In this document: in pieces, positions 8,463 through 17,290 of the stretch
Layout of the letters: the number at the start of each line of letters is the position of its first letter
How positions within the stretch are numbered: position 1 is the stretch's first letter
Assembly: GCF_020554865.1 (NCBI RefSeq)
Contig: NZ_JAJCIC010000020.1
Location: 1-64,000 of the forward strand
DNA from: Lacrimispora sp. 210928-DFI.3.58
GTDB lineage: Bacteria; Bacillota; Clostridia; Lachnospirales; Lachnospiraceae
Reading direction: 5' to 3'
Length of the DNA: 64,000 nt
Position numbers and translations under genes: made by a program
Notes under the pieces: generated by a model
What the model was told of the DNA's origin: nothing
The model's input: the letters and a program-made list of their open reading frames with translations, nothing else
The model's database searches: none

Positions 8463-9392
8463 CTATCTTTTTTCCATATTCCGATCTCCATGCTCCTTCT
8501 CATAGGGAATATACCCCAATCTCTTATCGCAGCCTCTCCCTGACCCAAAGTATCCAAAGCCCAGTCTTCTTTCATTTCCCCTGGTTTTGTCATAATAGAC
8601 CGCAAGAAGGCCGCTTATGATCAGCTGAAATCCCAAATATTTTTCATTCTCCTTATGTTCAAAAAGCAGGTACTCTGCCTTTCTTTCCCTTTCTTTTTCT
8701 TCCTTCTCTTTTTCAGGCGGATCCTTTTTGGGACCTGTTTTATACACAGACCACCTGTTCAAAGCTCCCACGTATCCCGGCATCCAGTCGTAACGGTTCT
8801 TGCCCTTTTGGCAGAAAATCTTGCTCAAGTGCGCAAATATCTTTTCTCCCTGCTTATCTGCCGTGCCATTTTCCTTTGTATCCATTGATACCAGGGCCAA
8901 AAACGGTCCCTTTACCTCCTGATTTCCAGCATTCCTTCCGGTGCACAGTTTTCCAACCTGCTCCAGGGCTTTGATCTCCTGATCCAGCCGGGAAAAATAC
9001 AGATTCTTTTTTACTGATATCACTCCGATCACGCCCTCCGGAGGAACGATCACATGATCTCCCATTCTGAGAAATACAGGAAAGTTGGCCGAATCATATA
9101 CAATAATATCCAGCTGGGAAGAATGACTGTCCTGATCACCTGCCCTTTCCTTTTTTCCGCTCCCTGTCTTTACCGCCGGGCGGAGGATAAAACCGGTCAA
9201 TGCCTCCAGTCCCGAAGGGAGAAATTTCTGAATATAGCTCTTTAGCAGAGCCTCCACATACATTCCATCCTCGCCGGGATGGGCCGCCCCCTCTCTCCCG
9301 TCTGCAGGTATCAGAATCTGAAACTGACTGTAAACCTTCAGCATAGCCTCTGCTTCATTTTCCATGAAATCTCTGATCCTTGTTCCATCCAT
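8463..9392 (-). CDS. DUF6602-like nuclease-fold protein, third gene of the retron-like operon
   Basis: The 309-residue protein has an N-terminal helical part and a core with SQLDIIVYD (92-100) and DHVIVPPEGVIGVISVKK (112-129), the pattern of DUF6602, which I take to have a PD-(D/E)XK nuclease-like fold. In that fold an (E/D)xK triad end is expected; here the site reads S126-V-K128, so the usual acidic residue is replaced and catalysis is doubtful. A lysine/glutamate-rich charged linker lies near 225-240. The start is 38 bases past the reverse transcriptase stop and preceded by AGAGG, so both are on one transcript. The role is probably as toxin, effector or adaptor of the defence unit (inference). 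An alternative is an unrelated passenger. Confidence 0.6.
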   Translation of the reverse strand: MDGTRIRDFMENEAEAMLKVYSQFQILIPADGREGAAHPGEDGMYVEALLKSYIQKFLPSGLEALTGFILRPAVKTGSGKKERAGDQDSHSSQLDIIVYDSANFPVFLRMGDHVIVPPEGVIGVISVKKNLYFSRLDQEIKALEQVGKLCTGRNAGNQEVKGPFLALVSMDTKENGTADKQGEKIFAHLSKIFCQKGKNRYDWMPGYVGALNRWSVYKTGPKKDPPEKEKEEKERERKAEYLLFEHKENEKYLGFQLIISGLLAVYYDKTRGNERRLGFGYFGSGRGCDKRLGYIPYEKEHGDRNMEKR

Positions 9393-9429
9393 CCTGTTAT
9401 CCTCTGTCCAAAATAAGCCCTTCGGAGTT

Positions 9430-10527
9430 CTATGTCATCCCAAACCACCTGCTCTGGCACTGATCGATCAGCTGCTCCAAATTTTTTATCTTTCGTTCCA
9501 GCGCCCTCTGGTGAAGAGCCTGGCCATTTTCTCCCTTTAAAAACGTGATCAAAAACGCCCGGTAGCCACAGAGATAATTCATGAGTGCCTTTTTGTTGCT
9601 GAACCGCGCAATTTTACCAATAGGAAACAGCGCGTTCACCTTATCCACTACTCGAAAATCCTTTACCTTTTCCTCATCCACCTCATAAGGAGAGCCATCT
9701 ATCTTCGCTCTTTTGTCAAAGTAATTTAAAATTCTGTTAATTTCCCTCATGCGCTTTCTGGAAAGACGGACCATACAGCCATGAGCTTCCCCGCCTACCA
9801 CAAACCCTGACATGGATATTTCGCCTTCTGTCATGTATGTCTTGTCATGGTTCAGTCGGAACCCCTTGTCCATGAGAATGTGCTTAATCATCTTATAGAA
9901 AGACAATTCTTTCCTGAAGTCCAGATATTCGCTGGAAAACATCATATCATCCGCATACCTGGTATAAACAATGTCCTCATACAGAACCTGCTTTCCTTCC
10001 TTTACCTTTCTCACTGCCTGACAGTATTTTAAAATACGCTGATCAATCTGCCGAAAAACAATATTCGACATGGCAGGAGAGGTAATGGCTCCCTGGGGAA
10101 GGCAGCCGTTCAGAGTGGTAATCTGACCGATATTGATCCGGATCCTTTCATCCTGAACAAAGTCTTTCAGGCTTTCCACCACCTGCTCTTCCGTCACATG
10201 ATCAAAAAAATGGCGGATATCCAGGCGCAGGTGAAACCGTTTTCCGCAATGAGGACGCAAATAATCCTGATAGCTCTTCCCCTTCACAAAGCCTGCTGCC
10301 GCCTTAGAAAGAGGGATTCTGGAAAGCAGATTTTTATTCAGATTATTCTGGAGCTGATACAGACCGCTGGTTTGATCCACCTGCTGAATCACCCTGGACT
10401 TTCCTCTGTCTCCTATGGTAAATGTGGAATAGCTCTCCTCCTTTTCAGCCAGGCTGCTCGCTATAAATGCATCATTCTTCCACAGGATCTTTTCGCAATA
10501 ATAATCCCATCCGTATATTTTTTTCAT
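9430..10527 (-). CDS. Retron-type reverse transcriptase
   Basis: The 365-residue single-domain protein carries a complete reverse transcriptase palm: LDIRHFFDHV with catalytic D103, LPQGAITSPAMSN (143-155), and TRYADDMMFS with the YADD box at 191-194. It ends with a basic thumb. Size and layout fit retron reverse transcriptases, which copy an upstream structured RNA into multicopy single-stranded DNA primed from an internal guanosine. The retron VTG signature is only partly kept (SMSG, 238-241). The preceding 257 bases contain paired repeats expected of msr-msd. Genes on either side encode an OLD-like ATPase and a DUF6602-like protein. No group II intron maturase domains are present. Start ATG 10527, with a weak GATAGGA site. 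Confidence 0.85.
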   Translation of the reverse strand: MKKIYGWDYYCEKILWKNDAFIASSLAEKEESYSTFTIGDRGKSRVIQQVDQTSGLYQLQNNLNKNLLSRIPLSKAAAGFVKGKSYQDYLRPHCGKRFHLRLDIRHFFDHVTEEQVVESLKDFVQDERIRINIGQITTLNGCLPQGAITSPAMSNIVFRQIDQRILKYCQAVRKVKEGKQVLYEDIVYTRYADDMMFSSEYLDFRKELSFYKMIKHILMDKGFRLNHDKTYMTEGEISMSGFVVGGEAHGCMVRLSRKRMREINRILNYFDKRAKIDGSPYEVDEEKVKDFRVVDKVNALFPIGKIARFSNKKALMNYLCGYRAFLITFLKGENGQALHQRALERKIKNLEQLIDQCQSRWFGMT

Positions 10528-10542
10528 TTTCCTATCACTTCA

Positions 10543-10712
10543 AGCGGGCACTGTCTTAAAAATTCGTATGGCGTTTAATAATTTCCCATCAGTCTCTGTA
10601 TACCCCATAAATTATAGCAGTCAAAAAGTAGGATTTTCGCCCTGGTCTATGGAGCTGTCACTCCCTCAGGGCCTGCCTTTACACTAGTATCAAAAGCAGC
10701 TTGCTGCCCGCT
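10543..10712 (-). ncRNA. Candidate retron msr-msd RNA
   Basis: On the minus strand AGCGGGCA (10712-10705) at the 5' side pairs perfectly with TGCCCGCT (10550-10543), 15 bases before the reverse transcriptase start. These are placed like the a1/a2 repeats of retron RNAs. Right after the first arm follow an AGC, possibly the branching-G site, and a GCAGC/GCTGC hairpin overlapping the arm. A second hairpin GCCCTG..CAGGGC lies at about 10635-10672 with an inner GGAG/CTCC. A weaker AATT-TATGG/CCATA-CG-AATT stem (about 10557-10611) could be the msd stem. The 170-base length is typical. The fold was done by eye and not computed. Confidence 0.6.
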
Positions 10713-10784
10713 CTCACTTATTTTTATGTATCCAATCTACCGATCACCTTACCAGTTAGCATCCAGGTACCGGCTCCATTTCTC

Positions 10785-12785
10785 TTAAACCATCTGGCAG
10801 ACCATGTGTATCAGTTCTCCCAATTCCGGGAAATCCTGTTCAAAGGCCTTTCTTACACTTTCAAGCTTTTCCTTCTTCTCCACTTCCCTTAAAAATCTCC
10901 CGATCTCCTCCGGCCCGAAGCCTTTCAGCCCGGCCTGCCTGCATAGGTAAAAGCGCAGCCAGTCCGCCGCCCACGAGGTTTTGGAAATCATGTTTTCCTC
11001 CAGGAGCTTTTTCAGCCTCTCATCCATGGCCGAGCTATTATTCCGAATCCAATTATACCTCATACCATAGTCGCATTCCCCTCCCAGGAGAAGGCGGACA
11101 AAGGTAAGCTCCTCCTCCTTTTTCAGAAGCCTTTTGTCAAAGGGATAGATTCTTTGATAGCGTCCGGAAAAATATTCCTTTAAAAACTCCAGAAACAACG
11201 GCAGTTTTTTTTCTGTTACCAGCATTCCCTCAATGGTGGTCCGGGCTATAAATATCCCATATTCCCTGAAATATTCCTGGATCAGGCGGATAAACTCCTG
11301 ATAGTTTTCATCCTCTGAAAGATAAAAGGGTCTTACATAGTGGAACCTGCATTTTGCAGCCATATTGTATATGCGGTTTCTTCTGGCTGCCAGAGAAGCT
11401 CTTGAGGAAGACGGGGTATCCTTCCTTTTATAGAAAAAATAGTTTTCCCCGGCGCTGCACATATGAAAATACTTTTTCTTCAGTTTCTCTGGATATGTAT
11501 AAACCTTATCAAGGTCCAGCAGGATCGTCACTGGAATATGGCAGCCTCTGTTTTTGGGTGAAACAATGCGGTATACTACGTCATCACTCATCCCCTTGAT
11601 CAGCTCTATCTGGCTCAGCCGCGGAAAAATCCCCCGCAGGAAACGGTTGCGGAACACCTCCAGCTCCGTTTCTCCTTCCACCAAAAAAAGAGCTTTTGCA
11701 AAATATGCGCTGGCATGCTGATCCGTGATGAAATACCGTTCCCGCATCTCTGTGTCCTTACGGAACATCTGAAAACGTGAAAGCCTTGTCTCCTCTCCTC
11801 TGCGGTAGACCTGATACAGCTGATTATCTCCGCCCTCCTGCGCCAGAATATTTTTGACCAGCCTGGCCGAATGAGTGGCAAGCAGAACCCCCACATAGCC
11901 CCTGCACTGATAAAATACCTCTGCCAGATTGTCGATCATATTGTTATGAAGAGAGATCTCCGGCTCATCCAGTATGATCAGCGGCTCCTTCATCTTCGTC
12001 TCCGCCATAAGCCTGAGAATCGAAAGAAGCAGATATGTGAAATTATAAGCATTGGTTCCATTGGAAAATTCTGACAGCCGGCTGTCATCAAATTGATACT
12101 GATCTCCAGAAAAATACATCTTCGATAAAGCTGCGGCAAACTCATTCTTAGAATATTGGGCAACCTTCACATTCTGCCTCTCAAAGCCCCTTTCGATCTG
12201 TTCCAGACGCTCTTTCATCTGTCCGCTCGCATCACCAATGGATTTTCTCAGCTCCTCCCGCAGATCCCTTCCCACGTTATTTTCCAGCTTCATCAGATCG
12301 CCGATATGCTTCCACAGCACATCCCAGTTCACCAAATCAATCTGTCTTGCGTCTACAAAGTACATGGGAAAAAGGCCTGCTATGAGCTTTCTGGTATCCG
12401 CATTATGACTCCACCGCACAGGCATATCCCGGATCTTCACCATCCGCACCGTTATGATATCCTCTGCCGAAATTCCCACAATCTTCTCATAATAACTGGC
12501 GTATCTCGTCTTCTCATCCTTAAGGTTGGCACGGGCATACCGCTTTAAGCGGCTCAAGTCATAGGTCAATGCAATCTCTACCCGATTATTCAGCCTGTTA
12601 TTGTGATCAAAAATCTCATCTGACTCTGACCGTGAAATTAAGTTATCGTAGAAATACCTGACAGCAGAAAGAATGTTGCTCTTTCCTGTTCCATTCTCTC
12701 CTAAAAGAGCCGTCACACCGTTTAGCTGAAAAATACAGCTGCCTATGGATTTATAGTTTGTTATAGAGATTTCAATAAGAGACAT
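10785..12785 (-). CDS. OLD-like ATPase with TOPRIM domain, first gene of the retron-like operon
   Basis: The 666-residue protein is an ABC/SMC-type ATPase fused to a TOPRIM nuclease domain. It has Walker A GENGTGKS (29-36), an FSNGTNAYNF signature-like loop (240-249), Walker B LIILDEPEISLH (269-280), the switch His in ATHS (H305), then TOPRIM VEGETE (369-374, E370) and LLDLDK (D424/D426). This is the OLD nuclease architecture. OLD proteins act in phage defence, and I recall an OLD-type protein as effector of retron-Eco8. The ATG at 12785 has GGGAGGAGG before it; an upstream start (12890) lacks a site. It precedes the candidate msr-msd and reverse transcriptase on the same strand. Confidence 0.85.
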   Translation of the reverse strand: MSLIEISITNYKSIGSCIFQLNGVTALLGENGTGKSNILSAVRYFYDNLISRSESDEIFDHNNRLNNRVEIALTYDLSRLKRYARANLKDEKTRYASYYEKIVGISAEDIITVRMVKIRDMPVRWSHNADTRKLIAGLFPMYFVDARQIDLVNWDVLWKHIGDLMKLENNVGRDLREELRKSIGDASGQMKERLEQIERGFERQNVKVAQYSKNEFAAALSKMYFSGDQYQFDDSRLSEFSNGTNAYNFTYLLLSILRLMAETKMKEPLIILDEPEISLHNNMIDNLAEVFYQCRGYVGVLLATHSARLVKNILAQEGGDNQLYQVYRRGEETRLSRFQMFRKDTEMRERYFITDQHASAYFAKALFLVEGETELEVFRNRFLRGIFPRLSQIELIKGMSDDVVYRIVSPKNRGCHIPVTILLDLDKVYTYPEKLKKKYFHMCSAGENYFFYKRKDTPSSSRASLAARRNRIYNMAAKCRFHYVRPFYLSEDENYQEFIRLIQEYFREYGIFIARTTIEGMLVTEKKLPLFLEFLKEYFSGRYQRIYPFDKRLLKKEEELTFVRLLLGGECDYGMRYNWIRNNSSAMDERLKKLLEENMISKTSWAADWLRFYLCRQAGLKGFGPEEIGRFLREVEKKEKLESVRKAFEQDFPELGELIHMVCQMV

Positions 12786-12864
12786 CCCAGGCCTCCTCCC
12801 TGCTGCCCAAAGCAGATATCCTCCCGGCCTGCTGTTTTCCGTTTCCAAAAGCTGCCATATCTTT

Positions 12865-12892
12865 ATTATAACAAAACCTCGTAGATTCACAA
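12865..12892 (-). promoter_or_regulatory. Promoter of the retron-like operon
   Basis: Minus strand: TTGTGA (12892-12887), 16-base spacer, TATAAT (12870-12865), 80 bases before the ATPase start. It is a good sigma-70-type promoter and the only one seen in the 317-base gene-free stretch 12786-13102. The rest of that stretch is AT-rich with no gene. Confidence 0.6.
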
Positions 12893-13102
12893 CACATTTT
12901 TGAAATGCTATGCCGCCCTTCTCGATATTAAGGCATGTATATAAAGAATGTCTCCTTTTTAATTATCATACAGCTATTCTACCAGAAGCTTCCAGCAAAT
13001 GAAACAGCAAATCATTTAAGGCTTAAAATAAATTTTTGTTGCTATATTATCTTAGGTCTCCTACAATAGAAGAAACTGGACAACTATTTTCATGGGGGAT
13101 TT

Positions 13103-13585
13103 ATGGAATACACCATACGAAAAATGGCAGAGCAGGAATATCCGCTATTAAATGATTTTCTGTATGAAGCTATTTTTATTCCACACGGTATAGAACCGCC
13201 GCCAAGAACTATTATTGCTTCTCCCGAATTGCAGATTTATATTGACCGCTTCGGAGCATTAGAAGATGATCATGCATTAGTTGCAGAAACAAAGGGAAAA
13301 ATTATTGGTGCTGTCTGGGTGCGCATGATAAATGATTACGGACACATTGATGATAAAACTCCCTCCCTTGCAATCTCCCTGTATAAAGAATACCGGGGGC
13401 AGGGGATAGGAACCGCTATGATGAAAGAAATGCTGTCTTTTCTGCAGGCATATGGCTATGAGAGGGTTTCGCTTTCCGTTCAAAAGGATAATTACGCGGC
13501 TGGAATGTATCGAAAAATCGGCTTTGAAATCGTAAAGGAAAGGGAAGATGAATGGATTATGCTATGGCAGGTGGACAGACATTGA
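13103..13585 (+). CDS. GNAT family N-acetyltransferase
   Basis: The 160-residue protein has the GNAT core: AVWVRMINDYG.. beta strands, the acetyl-CoA-binding YKEYRGQGIGTAMMKEML (about 94-111), and the C-terminal KDNYAAGMYRKIGFEIVKE motif. It probably acetylates a small-molecule amine; the substrate is unknown. It has a GGGGGAT site before ATG 13103. Its 3' end overlaps a small membrane-protein ORF by 34 bases. The local DNA is more AT-rich than the flanking core genes, in keeping with the accessory region. Confidence 0.88.
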   Translation: MEYTIRKMAEQEYPLLNDFLYEAIFIPHGIEPPPRTIIASPELQIYIDRFGALEDDHALVAETKGKIIGAVWVRMINDYGHIDDKTPSLAISLYKEYRGQGIGTAMMKEMLSFLQAYGYERVSLSVQKDNYAAGMYRKIGFEIVKEREDEWIMLWQVDRH

Positions 13586-13905
13586 TCTATTCTGTATGCG
13601 CATACACAACTCTACTCAGCACCGCTCTGGGCGTTTGCTTTCCCATAGGGGCCGTCATAGCAGAAAAAGGAAGCAGCCAAACAAACGCTCTGTATATGTT
13701 CACCAGAAGCTTTGCTTTCATGTATGCCGCTGTCATTCCTGTATGTGTAAACGTGCCGATCATTTTGATCGTTATCACAGCAACAATGCTGATCGTACAG
13801 GCTGTTGACTGTATGATTGGTATGATTATAAAAAGCAACATGCGTACTATGGGCCCATTTCTTATGGCTGTGCGGCATGCAGTATGTTTGCTGCTATTCA
13901 TCTAA
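13552..13905 (+). CDS. Small predicted membrane protein
   Basis: An ORF of 117 codons with about three hydrophobic segments (LIYSVCAYTTLLSTALGVCFPIGA, FAFMYAAVIPVCVNVPIILIVI.., and a C-terminal AVCLLLFI). It overlaps the end of the acetyltransferase gene by 34 bases; the ribosome site would be the purine run before ATG 13552, and a second ATG lies at 13564. I do not recognise the family. Hydrophobic pattern and placement support it, but the opposite strand also has an open frame, so it may be spurious. Confidence 0.4.
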   Translation: MDYAMAGGQTLIYSVCAYTTLLSTALGVCFPIGAVIAEKGSSQTNALYMFTRSFAFMYAAVIPVCVNVPIILIVITATMLIVQAVDCMIGMIIKSNMRTMGPFLMAVRHAVCLLLFI

Positions 13906-13976
13906 TCTTTAGAAAAAATCACTATTTAAGTTTTTTATACACAAATGTGTCTCATTGTTGTAGGAGGTAAAATAGC

Positions 13977-14165
13977 TTGAATACAATATTTCAGCGAACA
14001 GAATTTTCAGAACCGACTTTATTCAGTCCGTCCAACACAATGAAAAAAATGGATGATTTCCCGGAAATATGTGTTTCCACATTTTCAGAGAATTTTCTTC
14101 AAAAATTTTCTTCTCTGAACATTACCGAAAAGATTACAGAGTTATATACTGCAAATGGCATCATA
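13977..14165 (+). pseudogene. 5' fragment of a nucleoside phosphorylase gene
   Basis: The first 63 codons (TTG start after AGGAGGTAAAATAGC) match closely the N-terminus of the intact nucleoside phosphorylase at 21407-22189, sharing for example FPEICVSTFSEN and ELYTANG. After codon 63 the match stops abruptly and the frame continues into transposase-like sequence. The catalytic part is absent, so this is a dead paralogue cut by an insertion sequence, 7.4 kb from its intact relative. Confidence 0.75.
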
Positions 14166-15620
14166 CAGAACATTTCAAAAAGCTTAATTGCAAAAGTAAA
14201 TTCTAGTGCACGGATAACTGCTACCGGCTTTAAAAAGTTGCCGATTTTTCCTTAAATGCCCTTAAAGGGCTCTTCCAACAAACAGGCAGCAAAATTCATT
14301 GAGCAGCCCACCTTTGAACTCCATGACATCTACCGGGCGCTCTCTGTTCTTTCGAAAGAGAATGATTTTATACAGGCCCAGCTTTACAAAAACAGTCAAA
14401 ACGTCATCGAACGCAGAAAAGATATCCTTTATTACGACTGCACGAATTACTTCTTTGAACTGGAAGAACCGGATGACCTGCGCCGGTATGGAAAAAGCAA
14501 ACAGCATCAGCCTCTTCCCATTGTAGGCATGGGACTATTTATGGATTATGACGGCATTCCGTTAGCATTCGATATTTATCCCGGCAATAAAAATGAGCAG
14601 CCTACGCTGAAGCCTTTAGAGAAAAAAGTGATCCGTGATTTTGGCCTTGAGCAGATCGTTGTCTGTACCGATGCCGGACTTTCTTCAAAAACAAACAGAA
14701 AGTTTAACGACAGAGTGATAGGAGGAGTGCAGATCCGTAGCTTTATCACCACACAGTCCGTCAAACAGCTTCCGGAATACCTTAAGGATTTTGCGCTTGA
14801 TCCGGACGGATGGCATCTTACCGGCTCTGATGTGTCTTTTAATCTCAATGAGATTGATGAAACCAGCGATTATGATAAGATCTTTTATAAAGACCGATGG
14901 ATCAAAGAAGACATTTCTTAAAGAAAGAGCAAAAGCGGGGCAAACCCTTTAGAACAGCATCTGGTCATTTCCTTTTCACCGAAATATAAGACCTATCAGC
15001 GGAAGATCCGGAGTGGACAGATTGAACGCGCCCGGCAGCTCATTGACAGCGGGAACTATAAACAGCGTCCGAAAAATCAGAATGATCCCCATCGATTTAT
15101 ATCCAGAGAAACAGCAACAAAAGACGGGGAAATCTGCACAGAAGAAATGGTTTTCCTTAACACAGATGCCATTCAGGAAGAAGAACGTTATGACGGCTTC
15201 TACGCCGTATGTACGAACCTTGATGACATGGGAGTGGATGAGATTGTCAGGATTAATAAAAAACGCTGGGAGATTGAAGAATGCTTCCGCATCATGAAGA
15301 CCGACTTTAAGGCACGCCCAGTATATCTTCAGACCGAAGATCACATAAGGGCACATTTCATCACATGCTTTATAGCGCTGGTGATCTACAGGGTTCTTGA
15401 AAAGGAACTCCATGAAGCATACACATGTGAAGAGATCATCAATACGTTGAAAAACATGATGATAGCACGTCCTGGTGAAAAAATGGGATACACTCCTGTC
15501 TACACAAGGACAGACCTGACAGACGCATTGCATGAAACAGCAGGATTCCGTACGGATTATCAGATCATTAGCGATGTAAATATGCGAAAGGTCATACGAG
15601 CATCAAAAAAGAAAAAGTAA
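14166..15620 (+). pseudogene. Degenerate IS1634-like transposase
   Basis: Pieces of one DDE transposase run through this stretch. The piece at 14256-14921 has ILYYDCTNYFFE, GLFMDYDGIPLAFDIYPGN and IVVCTDAGLSSK (catalytic Asp pieces); the piece ending at 15620 has INKKRWEIEECFRIMKTDF (catalytic Glu). An in-frame TAA at 14253-14255, a frameshift near 14921 and a missing N-terminus make it non-functional. Residues of the first piece fuse in frame to the broken phosphorylase, marking the insertion or deletion junction. The IS1634/IS4-superfamily label is from memory of these motifs. No terminal inverted repeats were identified. Confidence 0.8.
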
Positions 15621-15650
15621 TAATATCTAGCTACATTTCTGACCATTAAA

Positions 15651-15691
15651 AAATCCGTAGAAAGCTTGATTTTAAGGCAATCTACGGATTT
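15651..15691 (+). terminator. Hairpin after the transposase remnant
   Basis: AAATCCGTAGA (15651-15661) and TCTACGGATTT (15681-15691) form a perfect 11-bp stem followed by TTTGC. It is a likely transcription terminator of the insertion element. Confidence 0.6.
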
Positions 15692-15821
15692 TTGCTGTCA
15701 AAGATGGGAATATATCATACTATCAGCGATTTTGCCACAAGAAATAAGGGACTCGTATTCTCGGACATCCCCACATTCCGGGAACTGACCGCAGCCAGGA
15801 TCATACCATTTCTTAATTTTA

Positions 15822-15859
15822 AAAGCCGACCATCGCTCAATCTTGAGCTTTGATCGGCC
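15822..15859. terminator. Terminator hairpin before the PD-(D/E)XK gene stop
   Basis: GCCGA (15825-15829) pairs with TCGGC (15854-15858), and GCTCAA/TTGAGC forms the inner stem. On the minus strand TTTTAAAATTAAG follows, so it fits as the terminator of the gene ending at 15871. Confidence 0.6.
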
Positions 15860-15870
15860 TGCTGAATTTG

Positions 15871-16662
15871 TTAAAGCTTATTGATAAGAATACCTTTATC
15901 TGATTCAGAAATCCCCATAGCCACCAATGCCTGCTCTGCCGTCAAGCCCAGATTCTTCATCAGATTACGAAGTGTTTTAAGTCGATCTTCAGCAACGGCT
16001 TCTTTTCTCATATCCTCCATGGCTCTACACATAGCTTCCACTCCTTTCGCATCCTCTTTAAAATAGCGTACTCGATCAGCTAATATTTTATAATACATAT
16101 CTTTTGCATCCGTGCAGAAAAAATCATGCATCAGTTTACCAAGTTCGGTGTCATCTTTTATCTGGGAATTTACATATATGATATGTGCTTCATCCCCAAA
16201 CATTACACCAGTTTCTTTAATTGTCCGGTCAATGTGATAAATAGGCAAGCCCGCCTTCAGTACATCATTCTCTGTAATGAAAATAACATACGTTTCTGCA
16301 AGGTTCTCATAATCGTCACCCGGCTCCGTTACATTTGCATCCAGCAGACTGCTGTTATACCTTGCCTTCTTAATGCTGGCTCCCTTATCACTTCTTTGGA
16401 TTTCGATATTATAGACACGTCCATTCCCATCAATCGCTATGATATCCAAACGGATGGAACGTCCCTGCAAATTCTTTATATCATGCTGTGCGTGTACTTT
16501 TTGGACGATCAAATCTTTTTTCTCCAAAATGATCTGCAGTAAAAACTGCGAACACGCTTTATCTTCAAAGACTTTGCTCATAAAATCATCATCCAGAAGG
16601 CGGAATCCCCGCAGTCTCTGCAAATCTTCTGCATGTTTTCTTTCAAAATCCAGTTCTGCCAT
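15871..16662 (-). CDS. PD-(D/E)XK nuclease-family transposase (Rpn-like)
   Basis: The 263-residue protein begins with the LRGFRLLDDDFMSKVFEDK lead typical of the PDDEXK_2 (Rpn-like) family and has the nuclease core RSIRLDIIAIDGNGRVYNIEIQRSD, which supplies D and the ExQ variant of the catalytic motif (about residues 68-90). A coiled-coil-like C-terminus follows. Family members are multi-copy in Clostridia genomes and are linked to recombination or transposon-like spread. It stands alone, with a terminator on its 3' side and a 628-base gene-free stretch on its 5' side. An AAGGAAG site lies 15 bases before the ATG. Confidence 0.85.
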   Translation of the reverse strand: MAELDFERKHAEDLQRLRGFRLLDDDFMSKVFEDKACSQFLLQIILEKKDLIVQKVHAQHDIKNLQGRSIRLDIIAIDGNGRVYNIEIQRSDKGASIKKARYNSSLLDANVTEPGDDYENLAETYVIFITENDVLKAGLPIYHIDRTIKETGVMFGDEAHIIYVNSQIKDDTELGKLMHDFFCTDAKDMYYKILADRVRYFKEDAKGVEAMCRAMEDMRKEAVAEDRLKTLRNLMKNLGLTAEQALVAMGISESDKGILINKL

Positions 16663-17290
16663 AGTCTCACCGATCTTCCTTTTGTCTAAACTCTAATAGC
16701 AGAAAGATCTTTTCTATTACTCATATCATACCACAGAAAAAGTATCTTTACAATCAGCGCAATTTTTCTGATTGTAAATTTTTTATAAATCTTTGATTTA
16801 TTTCTGCTCCTACCCTTCTTTTTAAGCTGCTATACGAGCAGAAGCTACATAATGCGTTGCATACGCTTTTTCAATTTCTACCTTGCCACTTTTACCGAAC
16901 CGCAGAGGATATACCTGCTTATGCCCCTGACTGTTTTCTTTTTGCGCCCTATTGCTTATAATAACAGAATGACAGTTTCAATCCATTTTTGCCCGCATAA
17001 GACTGTATCTGCTTCATAATAAAAGACAACCGCATAGATTCCAGTTACAGACCGCCTCCATGTACGGGATTTTCCAAGTCTCCACTCCTCATATTTCTGT
17101 TTTTATAAAACCCCGACATCCATCAAAACATCCACCAGTGCAACATATCCTCTTTTCTGACATTGCTGATAAACAGAGTTATGTACTTTTCCAGTCAGCT
17201 CTCCATTCTTCATTCCTTTTATCCTACCCGTCATAATCAGTAGTTCTGTTTATAAAATAAGCAGAGACTGCATATTTCATACATCCCTGC
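16663..17290. other. Gene-free stretch with degraded coding remains
   Basis: No intact gene is seen. On the minus strand, near 16825-17020, two overlapping reading frames give short plausible peptides (MKQIQSYAGKNGLKLSF.. and ..GHKQVYPLRFGKSGKVEIEK..) separated by a frame change, which suggests a decayed small gene of the neighbouring mobile element. I do not recognise it. Confidence 0.3.

Noticed and set aside
10528..10784. Group II intron around the reverse transcriptase
   Set aside because: The protein lacks maturase and endonuclease domains and no intron domain V-like sequence was seen near it.
15704..15853. Short frame after the IS remnant (MGIYHTISDFATRNKGLVF..)
   Set aside because: No ribosome site, no family recognised, and it overlaps the terminator hairpin of the next gene.
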